A DNA stretch of 64,000 bases from Pseudomonadales bacterium (GTDB lineage: Bacteria; Pseudomonadota; Gammaproteobacteria; Pseudomonadales; Pseudohongiellaceae): the NCBI GenBank assembly GCA_023268635.1, contig JALQUB010000002.1:20055-84054 (forward strand), written 5' to 3'. This document shows, piece after piece, positions 1-10,264 of this stretch (position 1 is the stretch's first letter; every line of letters starts with the position of its first letter). Both the position numbers and the translations under genes were made by a program. The notes under the pieces are model-generated. The model saw nothing but the letters and a program-made list of their open reading frames with translations. It was not told where the DNA came from and did not search any database.

Positions 1-303
1 GCAGTTGTAGACGCGATGATTAGGCGTCAACCTGGTGCGTTGGGTGACGAAGAATCGGCGCTGCAGGATAGCTTCGAAGAGGGGCTTCTGCATTGCCCAG
101 AGTATACGCGCCCTCAGGTGTTTGAAGGGCGAGAAGTGCCGAAGGTGTTGCTCAGCGGCGACCATGAGGCAATAAGGCGCTGGCGCATTAAGCAGGCGCT
201 CGCTACGACTAGGTCGAAGCGGCCGGACTTGCTCGCAAACCGCGAGTTGACGGCGGAACAGAATGAATTATTGGCTGAAGTAGAGCGAGAACTCACGGAA
301 TAA
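1..303 (+). CDS. trmD: tRNA (guanine-N1)-methyltransferase, C-terminal part (5' end outside window)
   Basis: Open frame from window edge; C-terminal TrmD sequence (YTRPxxFEGxxVPxVLLSGDHxxIxxWRxxQAL) and followed by rplS. Confidence 0.93.
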   Translation, partial: AVVDAMIRRQPGALGDEESALQDSFEEGLLHCPEYTRPQVFEGREVPKVLLSGDHEAIRRWRIKQALATTRSKRPDLLANRELTAEQNELLAEVERELTE

Positions 304-405
304 CGTGGCTGCTCAACGGTCAGCGAAACGGAAATCTATTAACAAAGTGCAAGAACAATCCTCAGGCGTGAGCCGCGGGGCCCAGAGAGTTTAGGAGCAG
401 GAACG

Positions 406-768
406 ATGAGCAAGAGTAAAATCATCCAACAGATCGAAGAGTCACAAATGGCACGCGAATTACCAGACTTCGGTCCTGGTGACACTGTCGTCGTTCAAGT
501 GAAGATCAAGGAAGGCGACCGCGAGCGTCTACAGGCGTTTGAAGGTGTTGTTATTGGTCGTCGCAACCGTGGTCTTAACTCTGCGTTCACGGTGCGTAAA
601 ATTTCACACGGTGTTGGTGTTGAGCGTACGTTCCAAGCGTACAGCAAGCAGGTTGATAGCGTCACAGTTAAGCGTCGTGGTGATGTTCGTCAGGCGAAAC
701 TATACTACTTGCGCGACCTCACTGGCCGCAAAGCACGTATTGCTGAGAAGCTCGAAAAGAAAGCCTAA
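406..768 (+). CDS. rplS: 50S ribosomal protein L19
   Basis: [29 protein letters not shown]...; 120 aa; downstream of trmD. Confidence 0.97.
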   Translation: MSKSKIIQQIEESQMARELPDFGPGDTVVVQVKIKEGDRERLQAFEGVVIGRRNRGLNSAFTVRKISHGVGVERTFQAYSKQVDSVTVKRRGDVRQAKLYYLRDLTGRKARIAEKLEKKA

Positions 769-833
769 GGCTACTTTGACAAGAGTGACTCTCTTCGAAG
801 AAAGAGCGGAGAGGGCTAAGCAGTATAGGAATG

Positions 834-855
834 AGCCGGCGAATGCCGGCTTTTT
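834..855 (+). terminator. Rho-independent terminator after rplS
   Basis: AGCCGGC-GAAT-GCCGGCT followed by T-tract. Confidence 0.8.
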
Positions 856-959
856 CGTGTGCGGCACGCATAATCTGCATGATTGAGGCAGAGTCCTGCA
901 GATGATATAAATTGCCTACAGCGCGGAGCAGTAGAGCCAAGAAGTATCTAGGAGTTTAG

Positions 960-1739
960 ATGATAACAAAGTCACTAGCCAAGATTGGTGCGACGGGAAA
1001 TGTGGTTTTCCATAAGCTGTGCTTGGTCATCGCAGCCGTGCTTTTAATAAGCGCCGCTTTCACAGCGAATGCGCAGCAGTCGCTCCGGGACAAACTCGCG
1101 GTGGCGATCGAAGTGGCTTCCGCCAATGAACTCAAAATCGTCCAGATTAAAAAGACTAACCTGCCGACTATTTTTGAAGTTCAATTAAATACTGGAGAGA
1201 TTCTCTACAGCGATATCAGCGGCGACTATCTGTTTGCGGGTGATATGTATCAGACCAGTCCTTCCGGCCTCATTAATCTTTCTGCGAGCACTCGTCACGG
1301 TTCTACCTTGGAAGCACTGAGCGCTGTTCCCGAAAGCGAAATGATTATTTTCGAACCTAAGGAAGTTAAAGCGACCTTGACGGTTTTTACCGATGTGGAT
1401 TGCACCTACTGTCGCAAACTCCATAGTGAAATTGATCAGATCCTAGAATATGGCATCCGGGTGCGCTATCTCGCATACCCTCGCGGAGGCCAACAGTCGC
1501 CGGCACTCAACAAAATGATTTCAGTGTGGTGTTCGGATGATCGAGTGAAGGCCCTGAGTCAGGCAAAGAATGATCAGAATCTTCCTACTAGGACTTGTGA
1601 TAACCCAGTATTGAAGCATTACCAGCTCGGTAATCAGTTTGGCGTTAATGGAACGCCGGCACTGGTGTTCCCTGACGGTCGCTTGGTGCCAGGCTACATC
1701 GAGGCTGAGCGACTGGCTGGCATGCTTGGAGTTTTGTAA
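960..1739 (+). CDS. dsbC: Thiol:disulfide interchange protein DsbC (periplasmic disulfide isomerase)
   Basis: Signal peptide; TVFTDVDCTYCRKLH CxxC motif; GVNGTPALVFPDGRLVPGY C-terminus; upstream of hom. Confidence 0.9.
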   Translation: MITKSLAKIGATGNVVFHKLCLVIAAVLLISAAFTANAQQSLRDKLAVAIEVASANELKIVQIKKTNLPTIFEVQLNTGEILYSDISGDYLFAGDMYQTSPSGLINLSASTRHGSTLEALSAVPESEMIIFEPKEVKATLTVFTDVDCTYCRKLHSEIDQILEYGIRVRYLAYPRGGQQSPALNKMISVWCSDDRVKALSQAKNDQNLPTRTCDNPVLKHYQLGNQFGVNGTPALVFPDGRLVPGYIEAERLAGMLGVL

Positions 1740-1774
1740 TTCGCATCAAATCGATACTTATTCCCTTCTAGGCG

Positions 1775-1780
1775 TATAAT
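1775..1780 (+). promoter_or_regulatory. Putative sigma70 -10 element upstream of hom
   Basis: TATAAT about 30 bp before the hom ORF; no convincing -35. Confidence 0.35.
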
Positions 1781-1812
1781 TTACTTCCTGTGCGCAACGC
1801 GCGTATTTTGCT

Positions 1813-3138
1813 GTGAGGCATCCGTTGAATCTCGAAAAATCAAAGACACTCAAGGTTGGTATCTGCGGTTACGGTACTGTTGGTAGTGGCACTCTGGCTT
1901 TGTTGCAGGGTAATGCGAAAGAAATCACTCGCAGGACGGGCGTCAAAATAGAAGTGTGCCGCGTCGCCTCTCGCAGTCTGCAAATTGATATTGCTGGCGT
2001 GACGCATTGTGGCACTGACCCGTTCGAGGTCGCGGACGATCCGGATATCGATGTATTGGTAGAAACCATGGGAGGCTTCAAGCCGGCCTATGAAGTCGTT
2101 GAGCAGGCGCTTAAAAATGGGAAGCACGTGGTCACCGCTAACAAGGCCCTGATAGCTGAGCGTGGTATGCCGCTGGTGGAGTTGGCTGAGCAGAATGGTG
2201 TTACTCTCGCGTACGAGAGCGCGGTCGCCGGTGGTATTCCGGTTATTAAAGCGCTGCGAGAAGGTTTGGCGGCAAACCGTATCGATTGGTTGGCTGGCAT
2301 TATCAACGGCACCGGCAATTTCATTCTCACAGAGATGATGCAGAAGCAGCGAGAGTTTGCCGACGTGCTTGCAGAAGCGCAGTCGCTCGGTTATGCGGAG
2401 GCCGATCCTACCTTTGATGTTGAAGGTATCGATGCCGCGCATAAGCTCACGATTATGGCGTCTATCGCCTTCGGTATGCCGCTCTCATTTGAAAACACTT
2501 ACACCGAAGGAATTGCTGCGCTAACGCCTGACGACATCGCGTATGCAAAAGAGCTCGGTTATCACATCAAGCATTTGGGTATCGCGCGCATCGAAAATGG
2601 TTGGGTACAAACTCGTGTGCACCCCACACTTATTTCGACCAAGCAATTAATCGCGAATGTTCACGGCGTCGGTAATGCAGTGCTCGTGCACGGTCATGCA
2701 GTGGGTAGCACGCTGTATAACGGCCCTGGCGCGGGTGCTGAAGCGACAGCTTCGTCGGTAGTGGCGGATCTCATAGATATCGCGCGCGCGAAGGCACAGG
2801 GACTCAGCAAGCCGCTGGTGCCGACGCTCGGGTTTACTAAACTGCGGACTGACTTGCGTGCGTTGACGATCGATGAAATCGAAACAGAATATTATCTGCG
2901 CATCACTGCTCAGGATGTCGTTGGCGTGATGGCGAACATCGCCAAAGACCTCGAGCGTCATGGTATTGGCATCGACGCGATTATTCAAAAAGAGAGCGAT
3001 GGACAACATGTTCCAATCGTCATTCTCACCGATAAGGCAAGAGAGAGTGAGCTTAACAATGCAATCGCTGCGATCGAATCGTTGGAGAGTGTCTCTGAGC
3101 CAGTCATGAGAATTAGAGTCGAAACTTTCGGCCTCTAG
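1813..3138 (+). CDS. hom: Homoserine dehydrogenase
   Basis: VGICGYGTVGSGTLALL NAD-binding, KPLVPTLGF, ACT domain at C-terminus. Confidence 0.96.
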   Translation: MRHPLNLEKSKTLKVGICGYGTVGSGTLALLQGNAKEITRRTGVKIEVCRVASRSLQIDIAGVTHCGTDPFEVADDPDIDVLVETMGGFKPAYEVVEQALKNGKHVVTANKALIAERGMPLVELAEQNGVTLAYESAVAGGIPVIKALREGLAANRIDWLAGIINGTGNFILTEMMQKQREFADVLAEAQSLGYAEADPTFDVEGIDAAHKLTIMASIAFGMPLSFENTYTEGIAALTPDDIAYAKELGYHIKHLGIARIENGWVQTRVHPTLISTKQLIANVHGVGNAVLVHGHAVGSTLYNGPGAGAEATASSVVADLIDIARAKAQGLSKPLVPTLGFTKLRTDLRALTIDEIETEYYLRITAQDVVGVMANIAKDLERHGIGIDAIIQKESDGQHVPIVILTDKARESELNNAIAAIESLESVSEPVMRIRVETFGL

Positions 3139-3190
3139 CGCTTAGCAGAAAATACGCCTGAGGCGTAAGTACCTTACAAAGGAAGGCAAC

Positions 3191-4585
3191 GTGAAATACC
3201 AAAGCACGCGTGGCGGATGTCCCGAGCAAAATTTCGAACAAGTTCTCTTGACAGGGCTCGCTCCCGATGGCGGTCTCTATGTGCCGACCGAACTGCCGCA
3301 ATTTTCAAAATCGGAAATTGCTTCGTGGTGTGACTTAAGTTATTCCGAGCTTGCTCTAAAAATTGTGACACCATTTATTGGTGATGAGATCCCCGCGGAA
3401 GACCTACGCAAAATTATCGAAGACAGTTACGCGCAATTCGATCATGTCGATGTGGCACCGTTGGAGAAATTGGGTGACGAGGAGTATGTGCTCGAGCTGT
3501 TCCATGGTCCTACACTCGCATTCAAGGATTTCGCATTACAGGTCTTGGGTCGGTTGTTGGAGTATGTGCTTAGAAAGCGCGACCAGCGTGTGGTGATTTT
3601 AGGTGCGACTTCGGGCGATACGGGCTCTGCCGCTCTTGAAGGGTGTCGTCATTCTGATCATGTCGATATTTTTATTCTGCATCCGCACAACCGAGTATCC
3701 GATGTGCAGCGCAAGCAGATGACAACCGTGCCCGGTGATAATGTTTTCAATCTCGCCGTTGAAGGGAACTTTGATGATTGCCAGCGTATCGTCAAATCGG
3801 CATTTGCCGATCAGAGTTTTCTTCCTGAGGATCGCCAACTCGTTGCGGTGAACTCGATTAACTGGGCGCGCATCCTGATGCAGATTGTGTATTACTTCTC
3901 TGCATCGCTACGTTTAGGTGGGCCGGAAAGGGCAGTGTCCTTCTCGGTGCCGACCGGCAACTTCGGCGACATTTATGCCGGCTATCTAGCGAAGAAAATG
4001 GGGCTGCCGATTGACCAGCTCGTTGTTGCGACCAACAAAAATGATATCTTGCATCGATTCATTTCGAACAATGATTATTCAGTTTCAGAACTCGCCAAGA
4101 CCTACTCGCCGAGCATGGATATTTTGGTGTCCAGTAACTTCGAACGCTACCTATTCGATGTATTCGATCGCGATGGCGCTGCCGTTGCCGATTTGATGGC
4201 GCGCTTCGGCAAGGATGTTTGTAGCATCCCCGATGACAAATGGGCGCGAGTCTCGGCCATGTTTGATAGCGCGTCTGTCGATGACGAGAAGACCTGCGAA
4301 GTAATTGCATCGGTATACGCAGAGTCGGGTATGGTGTTGGATCCGCATTCTGCTATCGGTGTTGAAGCGGCGAGGCAAACGCGTCGCGATCAGGGGGCGC
4401 CAATGGTCACCCTGGCGACAGCGCATCCTGCTAAGTTCAGCGAGGCTATTACTGCAGCAGGATTGGCATCACCCAAGTTGCCGCCGCATTTAGCCGACTT
4501 GTTTGAGCGCGAAGAACGCTTCAGTGTTGTCGCTAACGATCTGGCGGCCGTGACTGATTTCGTCGCCACTCACGCGCGTCGCTGA
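3191..4585 (+). CDS. thrC: Threonine synthase
   Basis: MKYQSTRGG...; FHGPTLAFKDFALQ PLP lysine motif; adjacent to hom. Confidence 0.97.
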   Translation: MKYQSTRGGCPEQNFEQVLLTGLAPDGGLYVPTELPQFSKSEIASWCDLSYSELALKIVTPFIGDEIPAEDLRKIIEDSYAQFDHVDVAPLEKLGDEEYVLELFHGPTLAFKDFALQVLGRLLEYVLRKRDQRVVILGATSGDTGSAALEGCRHSDHVDIFILHPHNRVSDVQRKQMTTVPGDNVFNLAVEGNFDDCQRIVKSAFADQSFLPEDRQLVAVNSINWARILMQIVYYFSASLRLGGPERAVSFSVPTGNFGDIYAGYLAKKMGLPIDQLVVATNKNDILHRFISNNDYSVSELAKTYSPSMDILVSSNFERYLFDVFDRDGAAVADLMARFGKDVCSIPDDKWARVSAMFDSASVDDEKTCEVIASVYAESGMVLDPHSAIGVEAARQTRRDQGAPMVTLATAHPAKFSEAITAAGLASPKLPPHLADLFEREERFSVVANDLAAVTDFVATHARR

Positions 4586-4589
4586 GGTC

Positions 4590-6332
4590 ATGGCGGCGCA
4601 GCTCCTAATTCGCACCGCGAACGCTGTCGAGCTACCTGATTCGTTACCGCCTCTCGTGCGCCGGATTTATTCCCAGCGAGAGATTTCGCAGCCAAGTGAT
4701 CTAGAACTCTCGCTAGCGAAGCTGCTTGATCCGCAGTCTCTGAAAGGTATTTCTGAGGCTGTAGACCTTTTAGAGCAAGCGCTGATCCGCGACGAGCGCT
4801 TACTGATTGTCGCCGACTTTGACGCCGATGGAGCGACGAGTTGTGCGCTCGCTTTGACAGCCCTGAAAGCCTTCGGCGCCGAACAGGTCGATTACATCGT
4901 TCCCAATCGCTTCGACTACGGCTATGGCCTCACCCCTGAAATTGTCGAATTGGCTAAGTTAAAATCTCCCGATCTAATCATCACAGTCGACAACGGTATC
5001 TCCAGCATCGAAGGCGTCGACTGTGCTCAAGCCGCGGGCATCAAAACCCTTGTCACCGATCATCACTTGCCTGGTAGTGAGCTACCGACGGCGGCAGCCA
5101 TCGTAAATCCCAATCAGCCAGGATGCTCTTTCGCGAGTAAGAGCATTGCCGGCGTGGGCGTTATTTTCTATGTGATGCTGGCGCTGCGAGCGCGGCTGCG
5201 CAGTACGGGATGGTTCGCGGAACGAGGTATTACGGAACCAAATCTAGCCAGCTTGCTGGACTTGGTGGCGTTGGGCACGGTCGCAGATGTTGTCGCCCTC
5301 GATCACAATAATCGAATCTTAGTGAGTGAAGGGATTAAAAGGATCAGGGCAGGGCAGGCTCGCCCCGGCATTCTTAGTCTGCTGACTCTCGCGAAGCGCA
5401 ACTATGCGACGCTCGCTGCGAGTGACTTAGGGTTTGCGGTGGGCCCGCGTCTAAATGCAGCGGGTCGACTCGAGGATATGTCGACAGGAATCGAGTGTCT
5501 CCTCGCGCAGGATGAGTCAGAGGCGCATACCCTAGCGTTGCAACTCGATGGCATGAACAAGGACCGTCGCGACATTGAGTCGGGTATGCGCGAGCAAGCC
5601 TTCGCACTCGTTGATGAGATTTCCCTAGACGGAGATGCACTGCCGGCTGCGTTGAGCTTGTTCGACGAAGGTTGGCATCAGGGGGTCGTAGGAATTGTCG
5701 CCTCACGAATCAAAGAGCGCTGCCATCGACCAGTGGTCGCGTTCGCACTCGCGGACGCGCATGGCGCAAGCGATGAGTTGAAGGGTTCGGCACGTTCGAT
5801 CCAAGGCTTCCATATTCGCGATGCTTTAGACGCGGTTGCGACTCGCCACCCAGGGCTAATCAGCAAGTTCGGCGGACACGCGATGGCCGCGGGTCTGAGT
5901 CTTAGCCGTGAAAACTTAGAAGAGTTTCGAGCAGCATTCGCAGAAGAGGCTGCGCGGGTTTTGAGTCCTGAATTGTTGCAAGCGACGATCGTCAGCGATG
6001 GCGAGCTCACGGCGAAGGAGCTCACCCTCACTAATGCGGTTCTGCTCGCTGAGGCGGGACCCTGGGGACAAGCATTCCCAGAACCGTGCTTCCATGGGCG
6101 TTTCCGCATACAACAGCTGCGCCGCCTAGGTGAGAATCATTTGAAGATGGTGTTGAGCCCGCCGGATGATGACGCTGTGATCGTCGACGCTATCGCCTTC
6201 AATGTGAGTGAAGAAGACTGGCCGCCTGCTACGGCAACAGAAATCACTCTGGCGTATCGCTTGAGTGTGAATGAGTTCCGGGGCAATCGAAGTTTGCAGC
6301 TTATGGTCGAGCACCTTCTCGGCAGTAGTTGA
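4590..6332 (+). CDS. recJ: Single-stranded-DNA-specific exonuclease RecJ
   Basis: VADFDADGATS, VTDHHLPG, GRLNAAGRLEDM, GGHAMAAGL DHH/DHHA1 motifs. Confidence 0.96.
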   Translation: MAAQLLIRTANAVELPDSLPPLVRRIYSQREISQPSDLELSLAKLLDPQSLKGISEAVDLLEQALIRDERLLIVADFDADGATSCALALTALKAFGAEQVDYIVPNRFDYGYGLTPEIVELAKLKSPDLIITVDNGISSIEGVDCAQAAGIKTLVTDHHLPGSELPTAAAIVNPNQPGCSFASKSIAGVGVIFYVMLALRARLRSTGWFAERGITEPNLASLLDLVALGTVADVVALDHNNRILVSEGIKRIRAGQARPGILSLLTLAKRNYATLAASDLGFAVGPRLNAAGRLEDMSTGIECLLAQDESEAHTLALQLDGMNKDRRDIESGMREQAFALVDEISLDGDALPAALSLFDEGWHQGVVGIVASRIKERCHRPVVAFALADAHGASDELKGSARSIQGFHIRDALDAVATRHPGLISKFGGHAMAAGLSLSRENLEEFRAAFAEEAARVLSPELLQATIVSDGELTAKELTLTNAVLLAEAGPWGQAFPEPCFHGRFRIQQLRRLGENHLKMVLSPPDDDAVIVDAIAFNVSEEDWPPATATEITLAYRLSVNEFRGNRSLQLMVEHLLGSS

Positions 6333-6427
6333 GTGAGTAACTATCATGACAGCGCCGGTCGTATTTGTTACCTTCGTTCGAATCGACACGACGCTCCTAA
6401 ATTCAGCAGTTCATATGGGTAAGTAAA

Positions 6428-9346
6428 ATGTTAAATAAACTCCATAACTATATGTTATTTATAGTTTTGTTTGCATTGCCCGCTAGTGTGTTTGGGCAGA
6501 TTCATAAGACTGAACAGATCGAGGTCGAGCTCGTCGCTGAGACTCGTAACGTCGTGCCAGGCGAAACATTGTGGCTTGCGATTAGACTGAAGCCGATTGA
6601 GCATTGGCATACCTACTGGCGTTTCGGTGGTGATAGCGGTGAGGCGACCAGCACGAGTGAGTGGCGACTTCCCGCTGGCGCTACGGCTGGCGATATACTT
6701 TGGCCAATCCCTGAATGGACACCGTTCCCTGGTAGCGATCTCGTAACTTTCACCTACGAGCGCGAAGTTTACCTCCCGCTGCCGGTAAGCATTCCGGCAG
6801 ATTATCAAGATTCATCCTTCAATCTCGCTACCCAAATTGACTGGCAGGTCTGTGACGAAATTTGTATTCCAGGTGCTGCGGAATTTTCGTTGACTCTACC
6901 GGTCGCCAGCCAGATGGAGATCGATGAGCGCTGGGTAGCCGGCTTCGCTGGGGCGCGAGCGAGTATGCCGCTGAGAGCTGATCAGCATGAATTGCTGGCG
7001 GATTTTAATTCACACGCTGGTAGGGTAAACGTCATGGTGCAAGCGCCGGATGAGCGCTTCACCGATGCGCAAGATGCCTGGTTCTTCCCCCTAGAGCGGC
7101 GCATTATGAGATACGCGCCGGTGCGAGAAGTCATGCTTGACGGTGATCGAATCCAGATAAGCACCGAACAACATCGACGATTCGATGCGGAGCTCGCCGA
7201 GCTGGATGGCTTGCTCGCCTTCGTTGATAGTGAAGGCAGTCTACATGGCTATGAAATTGCCGCGTCACGATCGGTCGTGGCGTGGGATGATCGCATTGAA
7301 GTCGAGCTGTTGAGTGAGTCGACAACGCTCGTGCCTGGCGAAACGCAATGGCTAGGACTGCGCTTGAAGCCGGCTGAACATTGGCACACCTACTGGAAAA
7401 TGGGCGGCGACAGCGGCGAACCGACAAGTCTAAATGAGTGGCAGGTGCCGGAAGGAACTCGGATAGGCCAGTTACAGTTTCCCGCGCCGCACTGGCTCCC
7501 TTTCTATGAGACGGATCTCGTTAATTTTGGTTACGAGGAAGAGGTTGTTCTCCCTATCTCGGTTACTTTGCCCGCGACGTATACCGAGTCGACCGCGACA
7601 ATTTCCGGACTCGCGTTCTGGAATGTCTGTGAACAAATATGTATTCCCGGTGAGCAGCGACTGGAACTGACACTCCCTGTCTCAACTATACAAGTTCCGG
7701 ATACGCGAGCAGTGGCCTATTTGGAAGAGGCGAAGGCGCAGTTGCCAGTGCTCGATCACGACATCGAGCAGAGTGTAGTCGCCGCGGGTAAGCGGGTGAG
7801 TCTCGGTTTTAATTCGGAAAGCGGATTATTTGCCGGTGCGACTGATGCGTTCTTTTTCCCCGAGAAACGTCGAGTCATTAAACCTGGTCCGGTCCGTGAC
7901 GTGACGCTGAGCTCAAATTTATTACAGATAACCCATTCCCAGCCACGGCGCATGCTCGACGATCTAAGTGAAGTGTTCGGTGTGTTGGTATTGGAGGATG
8001 AGTCGGGCGCGCGCCGAGCTTTCGATTTCTCGAGTCCCGTTGTTGATGTTGAGCCCTTCTCGCTATTGCCGGCTGCATCGGCGCAGGGGGGAGAGGGCCA
8101 AGGCGGTGGTCTGCTCCTGTATTTCGTATTCGCTTTCCTCGGAGGGCTCATACTCAATTTAATGCCCTGCGTGTTCCCTGTGTTATCGATGAAGGCGCTG
8201 AGTTTGGCGAAGCACTCCGGTTCGTCATTGAGCAAGCAGCGTCGGAACGGTCTCGCTTATACCGCTGGTGTTCTCATCGCATTTTTAACTCTGGCGACGG
8301 TGCTTATCATTTTACGCGCGGGCGGGGAACGCATCGGTTGGGCGTTCCAATTTCAGCAGCCGTGGTTCCTTGCGGTAATCGTATATATTTTCTTCATGCT
8401 CGCGCTAAGCCTTTCTGGTGTGTTCGAGATTGGGACGAGTCTCATGGGTGTGGGGGGAGGTCTCGCTCAGAAGGAAGGTTATAAAGGCTCGTTCTTCACC
8501 GGCGTGCTCGCTACGACCGTTGCGACGCCTTGTACCGCGCCGTTCATGGGGCCGGCATTAGGTTTTGCGCTCACCCAGCCGTGGGCGGTGGCGATGATTG
8601 TCTTCTTCGCGTTGGGCTTAGGGATGGCGACGCCAATTTTAGTACTGTCTTTCGTGCCGGTGCTGGCTAAGCTGCTACCCAAGCCCGGGCAGTGGATGGA
8701 AACCTTCAAACAATTTATGGCCTTCCCGCTCTATGCGTCAGCGCTATTCTTCCTGTGGGTGTTGGGCAATCAGGTCGGCGTCATGGGCATGACGATGGTG
8801 CTGGTAGCCTGCGTCTTGCTTGCCTTCGCGGCATGGTTATATCAGCGGCGCTATACCATGCGTCCGCTCGCAATCGTGCTTAATTATGCGGTGCTAGTCT
8901 CCGCAATCGCGTTCGCACTCTATCTCACTCAGACGCCATTCCTACGGGTACAGGAAAAGGCTGAAACCGTCGCGGAGTACGACGAGGATGGTGAGCTAAT
9001 TACGGCGAAGAATTTCGAGCCATTCTCAATGGCGCGACTTGAAGACCTGCGCAGTCAGGGCAAGCCTGTGTTCATCAACATGACGGCGGATTGGTGCATA
9101 ACCTGCTTGGCTAACGAGCGAGCGTCATTGAGCAGCGACGCTGTCAAACAGGCAATGATCGATAATGGGATAACTTATTTGAAAGGTGATTGGACGAATG
9201 AGGATCCTGAGATAAGTGAGGTGCTCGAGCAGTTTAATCGTCCTTCGGTCCCGCTGTATCTGCTGTATCCACGTAAGGGTGAGCCGCAAATCTTGCCGCA
9301 AATCCTCACGCCATCGACACTCATCGAAGCATTCAGCGGCGTTTAA
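6428..9346 (+). CDS. dsbD: Thiol:disulfide interchange protein DsbD with duplicated N-terminal periplasmic region
   Basis: Signal peptide, two DsbD-N-like segments, transmembrane domain (NLMPCVFPVLSMK, TPCTAPFMGPALG), C-terminal thioredoxin-like domain (TADWCITCLANE). Confidence 0.92.
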   Translation: MLNKLHNYMLFIVLFALPASVFGQIHKTEQIEVELVAETRNVVPGETLWLAIRLKPIEHWHTYWRFGGDSGEATSTSEWRLPAGATAGDILWPIPEWTPFPGSDLVTFTYEREVYLPLPVSIPADYQDSSFNLATQIDWQVCDEICIPGAAEFSLTLPVASQMEIDERWVAGFAGARASMPLRADQHELLADFNSHAGRVNVMVQAPDERFTDAQDAWFFPLERRIMRYAPVREVMLDGDRIQISTEQHRRFDAELAELDGLLAFVDSEGSLHGYEIAASRSVVAWDDRIEVELLSESTTLVPGETQWLGLRLKPAEHWHTYWKMGGDSGEPTSLNEWQVPEGTRIGQLQFPAPHWLPFYETDLVNFGYEEEVVLPISVTLPATYTESTATISGLAFWNVCEQICIPGEQRLELTLPVSTIQVPDTRAVAYLEEAKAQLPVLDHDIEQSVVAAGKRVSLGFNSESGLFAGATDAFFFPEKRRVIKPGPVRDVTLSSNLLQITHSQPRRMLDDLSEVFGVLVLEDESGARRAFDFSSPVVDVEPFSLLPAASAQGGEGQGGGLLLYFVFAFLGGLILNLMPCVFPVLSMKALSLAKHSGSSLSKQRRNGLAYTAGVLIAFLTLATVLIILRAGGERIGWAFQFQQPWFLAVIVYIFFMLALSLSGVFEIGTSLMGVGGGLAQKEGYKGSFFTGVLATTVATPCTAPFMGPALGFALTQPWAVAMIVFFALGLGMATPILVLSFVPVLAKLLPKPGQWMETFKQFMAFPLYASALFFLWVLGNQVGVMGMTMVLVACVLLAFAAWLYQRRYTMRPLAIVLNYAVLVSAIAFALYLTQTPFLRVQEKAETVAEYDEDGELITAKNFEPFSMARLEDLRSQGKPVFINMTADWCITCLANERASLSSDAVKQAMIDNGITYLKGDWTNEDPEISEVLEQFNRPSVPLYLLYPRKGEPQILPQILTPSTLIEAFSGV
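6515..8060 (+). repeat. Tandem intragenic duplication (two ~250-aa DsbD N-terminal units)
   Basis: Unit 1 VPGETLWLAIRLKPIEHWHTYWRFGGDSGEATS...CDEICIPG vs unit 2 VPGETQWLGLRLKPAEHWHTYWKMGGDSGEPTS...CEQICIPG; similarity continues into WFFPLERRIMR / FFFPEKRRVIK. Confidence 0.9.
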
Positions 9347-10191
9347 CTTCCATAACGCGCGAGGATGACGGTGATGTTGTCTGATCCGCCATTGCGGTTC
9401 GCGTGGGTGATGAGTTTTTTGCAGGTGAGGGATAAGTCACCGCAGCACTCGTTTAGCGTGTCTGTGATTAGCCAGTCATCGACGAGGTCGCTGAGTCCGT
9501 CGCTGCAGAAGAGTAATACATCGCCTTCCTGCAACGAACATTCGACACAATCTATTTCGACCGTAGCCTGTGTGCCTAGCGAACGAGTCACGATATGACC
9601 AATCCCCGTGCTGCGTGAGTCGCGCTCGGTATAGAAACCCTTGTCAATTAAGTCTTGAAGCATGCTGTGATCGCGCGTGAGTTGTTCGAGCTCGCCGGCG
9701 CGGAAACAGTAAAGCCTGGAGTCACCCACATGACCTGCGGTGAGTTTATTGTCTCTGATGAGAGCCGCGATAGCGGTTGTTCCCATACCCTTATTGTCTT
9801 CTTCTGCCGCGCGCGACAAGATGCTGGCGTTCGCTTCGAGCAATGCCTCGCGAAGTTGATCGAAGGGTGCGGTGGCGGATCCGGTTACGTTTTGGGTGAT
9901 GGATGCGGCTACACGCTCAGTCGCAAGTTGAGCTGCGAGTTCGCCTGAGTTATGACCGCCCATGCCATCTGCTAGGACCACGAGGCCGAGGATCTCATTG
10001 ATTAGGTAGCGGTCTTGATTGCTTTGGCGTCGCCTACCTGTGTCGGTCGCTGCTGCAATCTGGCATGCGGGTGTGTTGCGCTCGAGCAAAAGTAAAATCC
10101 TTGGCCTACTGGTCATACCGTGTCGGCGAATAAAGTTGCCTATTGAGTGCATTCTAAGCGCCGGAGGCAAGCCAGTAAACGCCTCATTCAT
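9343..10191 (-). CDS. PP2C-family serine/threonine protein phosphatase
   Basis: TDTGRRRQSNQDRY, LADGMGGHNSGELAA, HVGDSRLY, FCSDGLSDLV, GGSDNITVI motifs; true start may be an internal ATG. Confidence 0.92.
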   Translation of the reverse strand: MNEAFTGLPPALRMHSIGNFIRRHGMTSRPRILLLLERNTPACQIAAATDTGRRRQSNQDRYLINEILGLVVLADGMGGHNSGELAAQLATERVAASITQNVTGSATAPFDQLREALLEANASILSRAAEEDNKGMGTTAIAALIRDNKLTAGHVGDSRLYCFRAGELEQLTRDHSMLQDLIDKGFYTERDSRSTGIGHIVTRSLGTQATVEIDCVECSLQEGDVLLFCSDGLSDLVDDWLITDTLNECCGDLSLTCKKLITHANRNGGSDNITVILARYGS

Positions 10192-10264
10192 AAGAGGCGG
10201 TATTGGGAAATTGAATGAGTGTGATAACCTCTCGAGCTAGGAATCTATTCGAGGAGAGAACGGC

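Noticed and set aside
1840-2442. 200-aa antisense ORF opposite hom
   Set aside because: Shadow ORF on the reverse strand of a well-supported gene; no domain, no RBS.
7756-8235. 159-aa antisense ORF opposite dsbD
   Set aside because: Low-complexity Ser/Arg/Pro-rich shadow ORF of a supported gene.
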